62,183 nucleotides of DNA from a virus, in IMG/VR virus record IMGVR_UViG_3300025141_016207, positions 1 through 62,183 of that record; one strand, written 5' to 3'. The position numbers and the translations under genes were made by a program. This document shows, piece after piece, positions 54,401 through 62,183 of this stretch (within the stretch, counting starts at the first letter, position 1; the number at the start of each line of letters is the position of its first letter). Below the pieces are notes generated by a model. The model was not told the origin of the DNA. It searched no databases and worked only from the letters and a program-made list of their open reading frames with translations.

Positions 54401-55192
54401 TTATTTTTTTACCAAAACTGCAATGTATTTTTTGTATGGGCGATGCAATTCAAGGCTTTTCGGTTTTAAAATTTTCCATTCTCCCTGTCCAGCCAGTTTA
54501 ACAATCTCAGTAAATACTGTCTCGGTACACTGAAAACAATCAGCTTGAGTATCCTTGTTATTCTTCACGTTTAAAGACGTATCCAACGACATTGGTGTTT
54601 TGTTGGGGCGATCATCATACCCTCTTTGAATGTAAATTCTGCCTCCCGGTTTAATACAACTCATCCATGCCTTTAAACATGTGATGGGATCATACGAGTG
54701 GTCCAACGAGTTACTAAAGATGAAACACACATTCCCTAGCCATTCTTCTTTTATGTTGTGAAAATCCCATTCAATAGTATCGGAAAACTCAGTTGCAGTA
54801 TAGGAGATTTCTGTTCCAATAACTTCAACCCCCAAAGCCTTTCGAAAACGGGATTGTTCGTGACCTCGACGTGTGCCGTGACACAATCCAAATTTCAAAT
54901 CAGGAATATTTTTTTTGATATCTTGGGAAATTTTTGCAATACGTTTAGCGTCTGGACCGGGGAAATCTATTTTTTTTAAATTGATGTAAGTCTGTGATTC
55001 TACATACGCTTCATAATCAAAAGTGCCATCCGCAAATTCATATCTAAAAAGCTGGGCTGTTGATTCGGAGTGATGTTTAAAAGGTTTAAAATCTATACCT
55101 GCTTTGTTATATTTATCTAAGATTTTGATATAATTTTTATTATCAGCGGTGGCGGCTTTCAAGATAGCTGATTTTTGTTTAATTTTCTTCAT
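54401..55192 (-). CDS. Class I SAM-dependent methyltransferase
   Basis: 263 aa. A methyltransferase fold is suggested by GLCHGTRRGHEQSRFRKAL (SAM loop), VEVIGTEIS, WDFHNIKEEW, VCFIFSNSLDHSYDP (motif with Asp/His) and GGRIYIQRGYDD. Lys-rich ends. It starts in an ATGA overlap with the GT4-DUF115 fusion gene and is followed directly by the NeuB-like gene. No zinc motif, so it is a different type from the two other small methyltransferases here. Likely a sugar O- or N-methyltransferase. Confidence 0.68.
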   Translation of the reverse strand: MKKIKQKSAILKAATADNKNYIKILDKYNKAGIDFKPFKHHSESTAQLFRYEFADGTFDYEAYVESQTYINLKKIDFPGPDAKRIAKISQDIKKNIPDLKFGLCHGTRRGHEQSRFRKALGVEVIGTEISYTATEFSDTIEWDFHNIKEEWLGNVCFIFSNSLDHSYDPITCLKAWMSCIKPGGRIYIQRGYDDRPNKTPMSLDTSLNVKNNKDTQADCFQCTETVFTEIVKLAGQGEWKILKPKSLELHRPYKKYIAVLVKK

Positions 55193-57225
55193 AAAGACAC
55201 TCTTGGAATCCCTTCAAATAGGGCGCTTTCCGAAGACGCCAATTCCAACTGAACGCCACGGTTTAACAACCAATTATAAATTTCTTCTGTTGCGTCCACA
55301 TGGGCTTTAACCTCCCACGGTAGGACATCAGCCCTATTAAAAAGTTTATCAGTCTCTCCATAAAAGTGTTTATGATCGCTCTGCTTCTTGGGGTTATCTT
55401 TTGATAAATCATAACCGATCGCGACTATTTTAGAGACGCCAAGATGTACAGCCATGTGAAGAACCGTTTCTAACACAATGCCAGGACCGCAGGGGCGGTC
55501 GATGGAATTTTCCAGACAATACTTTTCAAACTCCTTTGTAAACACAAGAAACTTATTCGCTATTTCAGTTCTAATGGGAATTTTAAAAAACAGATCTACT
55601 TCTTGTTGCGGAGCAAAGCGCTTTTCCAAATCATAATTGCTACTAACCACACTAATTGGATCAGACTCATCATAAGGATAATGTACGTCTGGTCGAGGGT
55701 GAGGCAAGTTTGAACAATTAAAAAAATGAAAATCGGCAATTTCTGGACAATAATCATAAGCCTGCTTAACAGAAAGCACCAATTTATCAGCCAACAGACT
55801 CTTTAAATGAGAAACGGAGTTTTTCTTTAAAGAAGGTCCGCAACTGAGTAAATAACACGTCTCTCCTTTATACGCATCTTTCAATAAATCAACTTTTTGT
55901 TGTAAATTGTTTACTAATTGAAGTTCCCTTTTTAGTTCCTGTGTTTTGTGTTTAATTTTGTTTGTAGGGGTGTTTAAGTCAGAGCAGGATTCAAACTTTA
56001 AAGAATCTTTCAAAATCTTGCTGATGTTAGTGCTAGAACAATGTGCTGACAGCTTTTTATGATTTAATTTTGTTACCTTGTCGAACGCCGCAATGTTTTG
56101 TTTCTTTACATTATATGCCGACCTCATTTTTGACATCAAATCTAGAATATTCGGTTCATAATAGTTCATATCACAAAGGTAATTTTGGACATTATAACAT
56201 GGAGATTTATAGCACTCAAAAAGAAACTCGTTATCATGTAAATAATCTATATGACCACCCTTGTTGGGCACAATAACCGGCATTTTACGCGCAACGGCGT
56301 CGGCTATAGTTAGACCAAAACCTTCTCCCCGCGTGGGGAGAATAAAACAATCTGAAACATCATAAAGGTGACTAATCTCCGAAGGAGAGATAATCTCGTT
56401 GATAAGAATAACAGGAGCGGTCGGGTGATTGTTAGAATCATCAATATATACCTGTGATTTTATAGTATTAATGTGATTAGCAATAATCTTATATTGTTCT
56501 TCGGGCGTAGCAGTTTGAACGCTCATATTATCAATATAGGTTTTTATAATTAAAGCAACATCTTGCCGATCTTTAAATTCTGAAAAATATGCTCTTAAAA
56601 GCACCTCAAACGCTTTTCGGTGATTCCATTGGGATATCGCTAAAAATGTGAATTTATCTTCTAAATTCGGAAGAGGGAATGGATCACTTTTAAATTTTCT
56701 AACATCAATGGGAATATAATGAGGCAACAATTTAGTTTTCACATTGGCTTTGTTGTATGTTTCCTCATTCCAACGACAGGGCACAAAACAAAATTCGGTT
56801 TTCAATCGAGACAATACCTTGACCCAAAAATCTGGAATTTTGTCAGCTTCCCAAGTTGAAATATTAATATTTTCGTTGGAGGATGACAGCAGCCTTTTCG
56901 CTCTTATAAAAACCTTTCTCATGTGAATGGGCAAATTATTTGCCGACTCAATCCATGATATTACTGCGGGGGGAATGTGCCATATTAAAGTGTATTTTTC
57001 TTGAAGTAGTTGATTTAGGTGTGCTTCCCCTTTTATATGATGTTTATCAATCAATTTTTGATCAGAATCTTTTAACCGATGAGGTTTTTCAAAGGGCAAA
57101 TTAAAAATGTGAAATTTAAACCCCACCTCAGAAGCCAATTGATCCAAAACATGCAAATACCCACGGGCAGCAGATGCATAACCGGAGGCGTCAGTAAACT
57201 GCGCTAAATAAATTAATCTCTTCAT
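55189..57225 (-). CDS. GT4 glycosyltransferase fused to a DUF115/Maf-like domain
   Basis: 678 aa. Residues 1 to about 400 form a GT4-type glycosyltransferase: FTDASGYASAARGYL at the N-terminus, FLAISQWNHRKAFEVLLRAY (193-212), and the donor-binding signature PTRGEGFGLTIADA (297-310) then GGHIDYL. From about 450 a second domain begins: CYLLSCGPSLKKN (like the DUF115/MptE entry loop), LVLSVKQAYDYCPEI, and PCGPGIVLETVLHMAVHLG followed by VSKIVAIGYDLS, which is the family's conserved core. Fusing a retaining GT to a Maf-like domain implies stepwise or processive glycan building on one carrier. Confidence 0.78.
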   Translation of the reverse strand: MKRLIYLAQFTDASGYASAARGYLHVLDQLASEVGFKFHIFNLPFEKPHRLKDSDQKLIDKHHIKGEAHLNQLLQEKYTLIWHIPPAVISWIESANNLPIHMRKVFIRAKRLLSSSNENINISTWEADKIPDFWVKVLSRLKTEFCFVPCRWNEETYNKANVKTKLLPHYIPIDVRKFKSDPFPLPNLEDKFTFLAISQWNHRKAFEVLLRAYFSEFKDRQDVALIIKTYIDNMSVQTATPEEQYKIIANHINTIKSQVYIDDSNNHPTAPVILINEIISPSEISHLYDVSDCFILPTRGEGFGLTIADAVARKMPVIVPNKGGHIDYLHDNEFLFECYKSPCYNVQNYLCDMNYYEPNILDLMSKMRSAYNVKKQNIAAFDKVTKLNHKKLSAHCSSTNISKILKDSLKFESCSDLNTPTNKIKHKTQELKRELQLVNNLQQKVDLLKDAYKGETCYLLSCGPSLKKNSVSHLKSLLADKLVLSVKQAYDYCPEIADFHFFNCSNLPHPRPDVHYPYDESDPISVVSSNYDLEKRFAPQQEVDLFFKIPIRTEIANKFLVFTKEFEKYCLENSIDRPCGPGIVLETVLHMAVHLGVSKIVAIGYDLSKDNPKKQSDHKHFYGETDKLFNRADVLPWEVKAHVDATEEIYNWLLNRGVQLELASSESALFEGIPRVSL

Positions 57226-57229
57226 TTAT

Positions 57230-58471
57230 CTACAAAACCATTACTCTTGGTTCGTTGGCAATATCCTGCGCGGGGGTGATAACATTGATAAACTTTTCAT
57301 ATTGATTTTCCTCGGAATGAGTTTTTAAAATATGTTTTTGAAGTCGTTTGGCAGTTGCTTTAAACCTTCCATAATCTTTTTGGAACTCCCTTAGCTTCAT
57401 TTTAAAGGATCCCTCTTTGGGGAATGCCCACATTGACTCCTTCTGAAGGACTCCCTTCCAAATCGCCTCTTTTTGAATGGGCTGAAGATCATAATCAACT
57501 TTGCAAAAATGTGGTTTTATTTTTGTCAAACCTTTTTTGCTCTTTTTAGCTGCATAAAGGTAGTCTACCTGACCAGACCAATCGGTGGTAATTACTGGTA
57601 GCCCATGATACGCCGCTTCAAAGATCGGCAAGCCAAACCCCTCACCGTGAGAAAGGTTAATCAATCCCTTTATCTTCGAATTGGTATAAATTGAATTCAT
57701 TTGTTTTTCAGTGAGATATCCATGTAACAAGTACACCTTGCACAGCCTATCCTTATAGCCTGCCAACATCGACTTGAATGCCTTTAGAGTTAAATCACGG
57801 TCAATTTGACAATTTTTTGCTAAATTGGTTTTTACAACTAAACCAACATTCTTATCAATATTTTCTTCGACAAACCATCTTATAGTATTATGAAGATTTT
57901 TTCGTGGTCCCCATTGCGAAATAGTTAAAAAGTTGAAATCTGTACTTAAATTTAAATCTATACTATCAACTTGTGTTCTGTGTGAACGAACGGGAAAATT
58001 TACAACTTCAATTGGCTTTCCAATTTTAATCACTTGACCGGTTTGTTGGTTGGTATAAAAACTGCTCTCAAAAACATTCTTTGAGTGGTTGGAAGGAACG
58101 ATCAGTTTATCTACTATTTGATTGGATTTTAAAATCCATTCGGGAGCGACCTTGGTACTTTCAATGCCAGCAGTATATCCAATATCCCGCAGTGCCATCT
58201 TTTCAAATTCATTGGGGATGGTAATCTGAATAGAGATATCAAACCTTCCTTGTTGTTTGATATATTGCATGGTTTTTGAAAGAAGTTCGTCATACCATGC
58301 GCGTTCTTCATTGTCTTCGATTATATGATTGGTTTTACCCCACCCAATATTAATTAAAAATATATCAAAAAGGTCTTGACGACTTTTAAGCGCTCTTAGA
58401 GCAAAACGAGTTTGTTCGCCATAGCCGCTTTGTGATAATGCCGGTCCCTTAACAATTACCTTTTGTTTCAT
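57230..58471 (-). CDS. GT4-family glycosyltransferase
   Basis: 413 aa. GPALSQSGYGEQTRFALRAL at the N-terminus (acceptor loop), FLTISQWGPRKNLHNTIRWF, and the donor site INLSHGEGFGLPIFEAAYHG (E-x7-E type) followed by PVITTDWSGQVDYLY. Rossmann-like two-domain retaining glycosyltransferase, cytoplasmic. It overlaps the upstream GT by 4 bases. Sugar donor and acceptor cannot be told from sequence. Confidence 0.85.
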   Translation of the reverse strand: MKQKVIVKGPALSQSGYGEQTRFALRALKSRQDLFDIFLINIGWGKTNHIIEDNEERAWYDELLSKTMQYIKQQGRFDISIQITIPNEFEKMALRDIGYTAGIESTKVAPEWILKSNQIVDKLIVPSNHSKNVFESSFYTNQQTGQVIKIGKPIEVVNFPVRSHRTQVDSIDLNLSTDFNFLTISQWGPRKNLHNTIRWFVEENIDKNVGLVVKTNLAKNCQIDRDLTLKAFKSMLAGYKDRLCKVYLLHGYLTEKQMNSIYTNSKIKGLINLSHGEGFGLPIFEAAYHGLPVITTDWSGQVDYLYAAKKSKKGLTKIKPHFCKVDYDLQPIQKEAIWKGVLQKESMWAFPKEGSFKMKLREFQKDYGRFKATAKRLQKHILKTHSEENQYEKFINVITPAQDIANEPRVMVL

Positions 58472-59784
58472 AGTTCAAATATTCCCCAAGATTTATAATT
58501 CTTTCTCGTATCCCACGCACCATTTTCTTCTACCACTTCATCAACAAATTCAACCCAAGCAGCATTAAAAACTTCAAAACCATAATTTTTCTTCACATGC
58601 TCTCTGCCTTGTTGACCTATTTGTTGTCTTTTTTCAGAAGACATCTTAAACATTTTTAACAATGCATTAACGACATCATCTTCATTAAGTCTTTCTTCGC
58701 GAATAAAAGGAATGTCTTGTGAGCCAATAATCGCTCGCGAAGCAGGTTCGATTCCAATGCCGAACCACTTCTCACCATCTGTGACCTGTTCCTGAAGACC
58801 ACCCGTCATAGAAACAATAATAGGAGTGCCGCACGATAATGCCTCAAGAGTTGCCAAGCCGAACCCTTCTGCGTCAGAAATGTTTATTACAACATCGGCA
58901 GCGTTATACAGCAACGCCAACGCATGTGGTGGAACTTTTTCGCGTGAAAATTTGACTTGCCCGTCTGTAAGCCCAAGTTCTGTAATTATTGCATCCAAGT
59001 CCTGACCATTGGGATCTTTAGTATCTGTATGCATAACGAGGAGAGCTTTATCATGTCCAACTTTATCTAGAAACTTTTTAAACCAAAATATTAAACTGCC
59101 GGATTGTTTTCGTCGTGCATTTCTATTGTTCCACACAACAATAAACTTGTCCACATCTTCCTTAAAATTATCTTGCTTAAACTGTGTAATTACATTGGGA
59201 GGGAGTGGCTTAAAAAGTTCCTCGGGAACAGCGTGAGGAATGCGGAGGTGTTTTACTTCAGGAGCAACCTTTGTTACAATATCCGCAGTTACTTTACTAA
59301 TGCTGGCAATGGCATCATTTGATTGATAAAACTTTTTATTAAAAGTTGGATAAGGATAATTATCCCAAACATGATAATATATCAAGGGACAATGATATCT
59401 AATTTCTTCTTCTATCTCCCACAACCAGTGCCAGAAACGAGGATCCGTCATAATCCAAACTGCGGCTGGGCGCTCTGTGCGAACTGCTTGTCTGATTAAA
59501 TCTGGCGTTCCATACCCATCGATTGGAATAACAAGTAAATCATCCTCATACTCTTGTGTTTTTACGGGAGTATAATCTTTATGTTTAACGGCACCGCCGA
59601 GACAGATAAATTTATATCTTCCCGTATTAAGGAGGGCCTCAATAAAATATTTTGTTTGTGTGCCAACTCCGCTGGGTGAAAAGGGATGATCAGAAATTAC
59701 AAGAATTTTTTTCTTGGCGATGGCTGGAGTATCTTTTTGTGTTTCCGAAAAATCCTTGGAAAGGGGTAATAATTCAATTGTCAT
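58468..59784 (-). CDS. GT4-family glycosyltransferase
   Basis: 438 aa. KKILVISDHPFSPSGVGTQTKYF (N-terminal GT4 loop), LIYYHVWDNYPYP, IVVWNNRNARRKQSG, and the signature VINISDAEGFGLATLEALSC followed by TPIIVSMTGGLQEQV. First gene of the carbohydrate island, starting 7 bases after the nuclease gene. Clear GT4 retaining transferase. An N-terminal about 25 residues appear disordered. Confidence 0.87.
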   Translation of the reverse strand: MTIELLPLSKDFSETQKDTPAIAKKKILVISDHPFSPSGVGTQTKYFIEALLNTGRYKFICLGGAVKHKDYTPVKTQEYEDDLLVIPIDGYGTPDLIRQAVRTERPAAVWIMTDPRFWHWLWEIEEEIRYHCPLIYYHVWDNYPYPTFNKKFYQSNDAIASISKVTADIVTKVAPEVKHLRIPHAVPEELFKPLPPNVITQFKQDNFKEDVDKFIVVWNNRNARRKQSGSLIFWFKKFLDKVGHDKALLVMHTDTKDPNGQDLDAIITELGLTDGQVKFSREKVPPHALALLYNAADVVINISDAEGFGLATLEALSCGTPIIVSMTGGLQEQVTDGEKWFGIGIEPASRAIIGSQDIPFIREERLNEDDVVNALLKMFKMSSEKRQQIGQQGREHVKKNYGFEVFNAAWVEFVDEVVEENGAWDTRKNYKSWGIFEL

Positions 59785-59791
59785 CTAATAC

Positions 59792-60574
59792 CTATGGGCA
59801 ATGTTCCGTTCGATGGAACTCACACTTGGAACAAGAAATGCGATTCTTAACGTGATTTCCACGATTTATATTGTACAAAGCTTTTTTCATTAAGTTAAGG
59901 GCATTTTTTGTTTTTTTCGCACCACTCGTGACGCGAAATAGCTCAACACGATCTCCAGGCTTTCCAGTGCGCTTTAAAAGACAAAAATGGGTTTCCACAT
60001 CTTGCGGGTCGCAGCCAACCTTCTGTGCCCAATAGTGTTTATAAAGTGTAAGCTGGTATGTGACCATCGGGTCCGACCGCTTCTTCATGTCCCAGCCCCA
60101 CGAACAAGATTTATAATCAATAACGTGGCACTTGCCGTCAGGCGTCTGAACAACCAGATCAATAAAGCCCTTGAACTTGTAATCATTCTCAGTGAATTCG
60201 GTAATGCTTTCCATCAAAGTGTCTTCAGCTTTTACAAATTTGAAATCATGCCCAAAATAATCCGTAAAAGAATCATCAAGCTCGGTTAAAATTTCAAGAC
60301 CCTGTTGGTAAAAGTCTTTAATCTTTTTACCATCGACAAAAATATTCTTCTTCTCTAGAGATTTTAGTTCTTTACGCAGAACCTCTCCAAAGAAAAAGTC
60401 TTTGTCAATCTCCTTGTTCGTTTCGAAATACTTTTCACACACAGCGTGAATAGCAAGCCCGAAAGCCGTAAAAACGTTTCCTTGAAAATTACGAATACGA
60501 TCCTCATATGCGAGTTTTCTCGCATAGGGACAGAAATTCCACTTCGCCAACTCTGAAAAAGAAATGTGAGACAT
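59792..60574 (-). CDS. Cas4/RecB-like PD-(D/E)XK exonuclease with Fe-S cluster cysteines
   Basis: 260 aa. The catalytic core is GFIDLVVQ (Asp139), HVIDYKS (Asp153, Lys155) and YQLTLYKH, with His43 in the AIHAVCEK helix. Four cysteines of an Fe-S cluster are placed as in Cas4/AddB nucleases: Cys15 (FCPYARK) near the start and Cys248, Cys251, Cys259 at the end, with seven residues instead of the more common five or six before the last. The enzyme would process DNA ends during phage recombination. It has its own promoter and a strong AAGGAGGG ribosome site. No CRISPR genes are nearby. Confidence 0.85.
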   Translation of the reverse strand: MSHISFSELAKWNFCPYARKLAYEDRIRNFQGNVFTAFGLAIHAVCEKYFETNKEIDKDFFFGEVLRKELKSLEKKNIFVDGKKIKDFYQQGLEILTELDDSFTDYFGHDFKFVKAEDTLMESITEFTENDYKFKGFIDLVVQTPDGKCHVIDYKSCSWGWDMKKRSDPMVTYQLTLYKHYWAQKVGCDPQDVETHFCLLKRTGKPGDRVELFRVTSGAKKTKNALNLMKKALYNINRGNHVKNRISCSKCEFHRTEHCP

Positions 60575-60593
60575 TTACCCTCCTTATGACTCT

Positions 60594-60622
60594 ATTATAC
60601 CAACTTTTAAATTAAAAATCAA
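60594..60622 (-). promoter_or_regulatory. Sigma70-type promoter for the Cas4-like nuclease gene
   Basis: Minus-strand TTGATT (60617-60622), 17-base spacer, TATAAT (60594-60599), then about 13 bases of leader with AAGGAGGG before the ATG at 60574. The -35 overlaps the stop of the small upstream gene. Its host-type form suggests early expression by unmodified host RNA polymerase and makes it the probable entry point for transcription into the carbohydrate island. Confidence 0.65.
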
Positions 60623-60888
60623 GCTTTTCTTGCTAATTCTGATTCATGAACGGCTTCTTCATAGCCTTTTATAAAATTTTCTTTGGCGATAACCAAAAGA
60701 AACTCGGGGAATTCTTCAGCGAAGACAGAAACAACGTCATCAACAGTGACCTCATTATTGTCGGGATTAATTTTTTCACCCACATATTCTATAACCATCT
60801 CTCTTAATTTAGAATCTGTTTTATTAATAATTAGATTTTTTGTATCGTCGAGAGATTGGAAATATTCTTTTTCTGTTATAGTTTTCAT
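60619..60888 (-). CDS. Small acidic helical protein, unknown
   Basis: 89 aa, helical, acidic (VDDVVSVFAEEFPEFLLVIA), no cysteine or membrane segment. It starts 9 bases after the PhoH stop with GAGGAAAAAAA upstream and ends in the -35 element of the next promoter. A short conserved-looking segment (KENFIKGYEEAVHESE) may contact another protein. No family assigned. Confidence 0.6.
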   Translation of the reverse strand: MKTITEKEYFQSLDDTKNLIINKTDSKLREMVIEYVGEKINPDNNEVTVDDVVSVFAEEFPEFLLVIAKENFIKGYEEAVHESELARKA

Positions 60889-60897
60889 TTTTTTTCC

Positions 60898-62183
60898 TCA
60901 AAGTATTTTGGCTGCCAGTGTTGCAACCTTTGAACGCTCACCTTTAATCAATTTGATATGACCTGACAGTTCATAAGGTTTTAATCTTTCAAAGGCGTGT
61001 GTCAAGCCGTTAGAGCGAGAATCTAAATAAATATTATCAATTTGTTCGATGTCGCCGGTCAAGACGATCTTCGTATTCTCGCCCACTCTGGTTATTATAG
61101 TCTTTAATTCGTGCGCTGTTAAATTTTGTGCTTCATCAATAATAATAAATGCATTACTGATAGAACGACCACGAATATAGGTAATAGCTTCTACCTCTAT
61201 CACCCCCTTAGAAAAATAAAGTGCCATCGCTTCTTTATCATCGTTCATGAGGAACTGGAGATTGTCTTTTATAGGCGCAATCCACGGAGACATTTTATCT
61301 TCCATAGTCCCCGGTAAATATCCCAAGTCTTTTCCCATTGGTTGAATGGGTCTGGAAATCAATACCTTTTTGTATCTCGGCTCAGACTTGCCCGATAAAT
61401 CTATTGTTTGTTGTAGTCCTGCTGCTATTGCTAAAAGAGTTTTGCCGCAGCCTGCTTGTCCAACCATAGAAACAATTTTGATAGCGGGATCTAATAACAA
61501 ATTCAGAGCAAAAGTCTGTTCCTTGTTGCGCGGCTGCACTTCCCAGATACCCCTTTTGTGGTCGATGACGCGGCGGAGGGGCTTGTTATAATTAATAAAC
61601 ATAGCCAAGGCTGTCTTCTTTTCGTTAGACGATGAGACAAGCATTACAAACTGATTTGGAAAAAACTTACCCTTGTCCTGTTCAATAAAAATCTCTTCGC
61701 CAGAATAAAATTGGTCAATAACTTCTTCGTCTACCAAGTGTTTTGTAAACCCAGAATAAAAAGCGGCTTTTTCTTTTATTACTTGGTTCTCGCTGTAATC
61801 TTGACAATCTAAGCCAATCGCATCACATCGAACACGGAGATTGATGTCCAGAGAAACAATCACCACCTTACGGAGTGGGGCACTTTTTTGTTCGCCAAGA
61901 GCAGCCGCAATAATAATATTGTCGGCGTCCCTTCGATCCATGTTAGATGGAAGTAGAGAAGTATCGCTGGAAACGGCTCTAATAATGCCAAGCCCCTTTC
62001 CAATACGGACACCTTTGTGAAGATTGCCCCTTGCTCTAAGCTCGTCTAAAAGACGTATAGCGTGGCGAGCATTTGCGCCAACTCCGTCTTGTCTCTTTTT
62101 GTGTTTGTCTATCTCTTCCAAAACCTTTATCGGAAGGATGATGTCATTTCTGCCAAATTTTTTAAAGCAATGAGCATCTGTTA
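60898..62183 (-). CDS. phoH: PIN-PhoH fusion ATPase/RNase (5' end cut by window)
   Basis: The frame stays open to the right edge, so at least 20 codons lie upstream of the TTG at 62121 (DAHCFKKFGRNDIILPIKVL), including part of the PIN domain; the real start is outside. PIN part: DRRDADNIIIAAAL and VVIVSLDINLRVRCDAIG supply acidic nuclease residues. PhoH ATPase: SMVGQAGCGKTLLAIAAG (Walker A), KVLISRPIQPMGKDLGYLPG, FIIIDEAQNLTAHELK (Walker B), and IVLTGDIEQIDN. Cellular PIN-PhoH proteins are RNA helicase/nucleases. Widely found in large marine phages; its effect in infection is not settled. The gene is followed by a 9-base gap. Confidence 0.9.
   Translation of the reverse strand, partial: TDAHCFKKFGRNDIILPIKVLEEIDKHKKRQDGVGANARHAIRLLDELRARGNLHKGVRIGKGLGIIRAVSSDTSLLPSNMDRRDADNIIIAAALGEQKSAPLRKVVIVSLDINLRVRCDAIGLDCQDYSENQVIKEKAAFYSGFTKHLVDEEVIDQFYSGEEIFIEQDKGKFFPNQFVMLVSSSNEKKTALAMFINYNKPLRRVIDHKRGIWEVQPRNKEQTFALNLLLDPAIKIVSMVGQAGCGKTLLAIAAGLQQTIDLSGKSEPRYKKVLISRPIQPMGKDLGYLPGTMEDKMSPWIAPIKDNLQFLMNDDKEAMALYFSKGVIEVEAITYIRGRSISNAFIIIDEAQNLTAHELKTIITRVGENTKIVLTGDIEQIDNIYLDSRSNGLTHAFERLKPYELSGHIKLIKGERSKVATLAAKIL

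Noticed and set aside
59792-60574. CRISPR-associated Cas4 with a CRISPR system
   Set aside because: The Cas4-like nuclease stands alone; no repeat-spacer array or other Cas gene is present. Phage Cas4-like nucleases are common recombination enzymes.
62101-62121. TTG start of the PhoH-like gene at 62121
   Set aside because: The frame remains open and keeps PIN-domain-like sequence to the right edge of the window, so the true start is outside.

Overview
The window is a continuous piece of a large tailed-phage genome with a contractile, T4-like tail (Caudoviricetes). Diagnostic genes are a gp25-type baseplate wedge protein, a gp6-type wedge protein, a gp55-like late sigma factor, an SbcCD/gp47-gp46 recombination nuclease, a primase, a RuvC-like resolvase and a PIN-PhoH protein. 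Every gene I accept is on the minus strand. Genes abut or overlap (ATGA, GTGA and TAATG junctions), the DNA is AT-rich, and no gap exceeds about 100 bases. The phage is probably uncultured and environmental. The best host clue is a lipoprotein at the left edge with the Cys-rich, DxDxDG/CNGxDDDCD-type sequence style common in Myxococcota and related former Deltaproteobacteria; this is an inference.

Read in the direction of transcription (right to left): 62183-59792 carries PIN-PhoH (cut by the window edge), a small unknown protein and a Cas4/RecB-like Fe-S nuclease with its own sigma70-type promoter. 59784-40396 is a 20-kb carbohydrate island. It holds three GT4 glycosyltransferases (one fused to a Maf/DUF115-like domain), two more DUF115-like proteins, two short NeuB-type nonulosonate synthases, a NeuA-type cytidylyltransferase, two SDR dehydrogenases, a sugar isomerase-like TIM barrel, a cupin, two FkbM and three other methyltransferases, and two pairs of Fe(II)/2-oxoglutarate oxygenases. 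40392-38355 holds small proteins and the late sigma factor. 38355-7239 is the tail/baseplate module (tail lysozyme, spike-like protein, gp25, gp6 and several very large structural proteins, including one of 2956 aa with a LamG-like domain). 7242-2667 is a replication/recombination block (RuvC-like, primase, Mre11-Rad50 fusion). 2657-1592 is a probable lysis cassette, followed by the lipoprotein that runs off the left edge.

How it fits together: late transcription by the gp55-like factor probably drives the tail genes. The carbohydrate island looks like a pathway that makes CMP-activated nine-carbon sugars or relatives, decorates them by methylation and hydroxylation, and transfers them with GT4 and Maf-like transferases. 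The acceptor could be virion proteins, host surface glycans or flagellin, or less likely DNA. Within the island one oxygenase pair sits in its own unit, with a promoter in front and an intrinsic terminator behind; that terminator overlaps a second promoter feeding the neuA-like gene. I found no tRNA, CRISPR array, insertion sequence or plus-strand gene.
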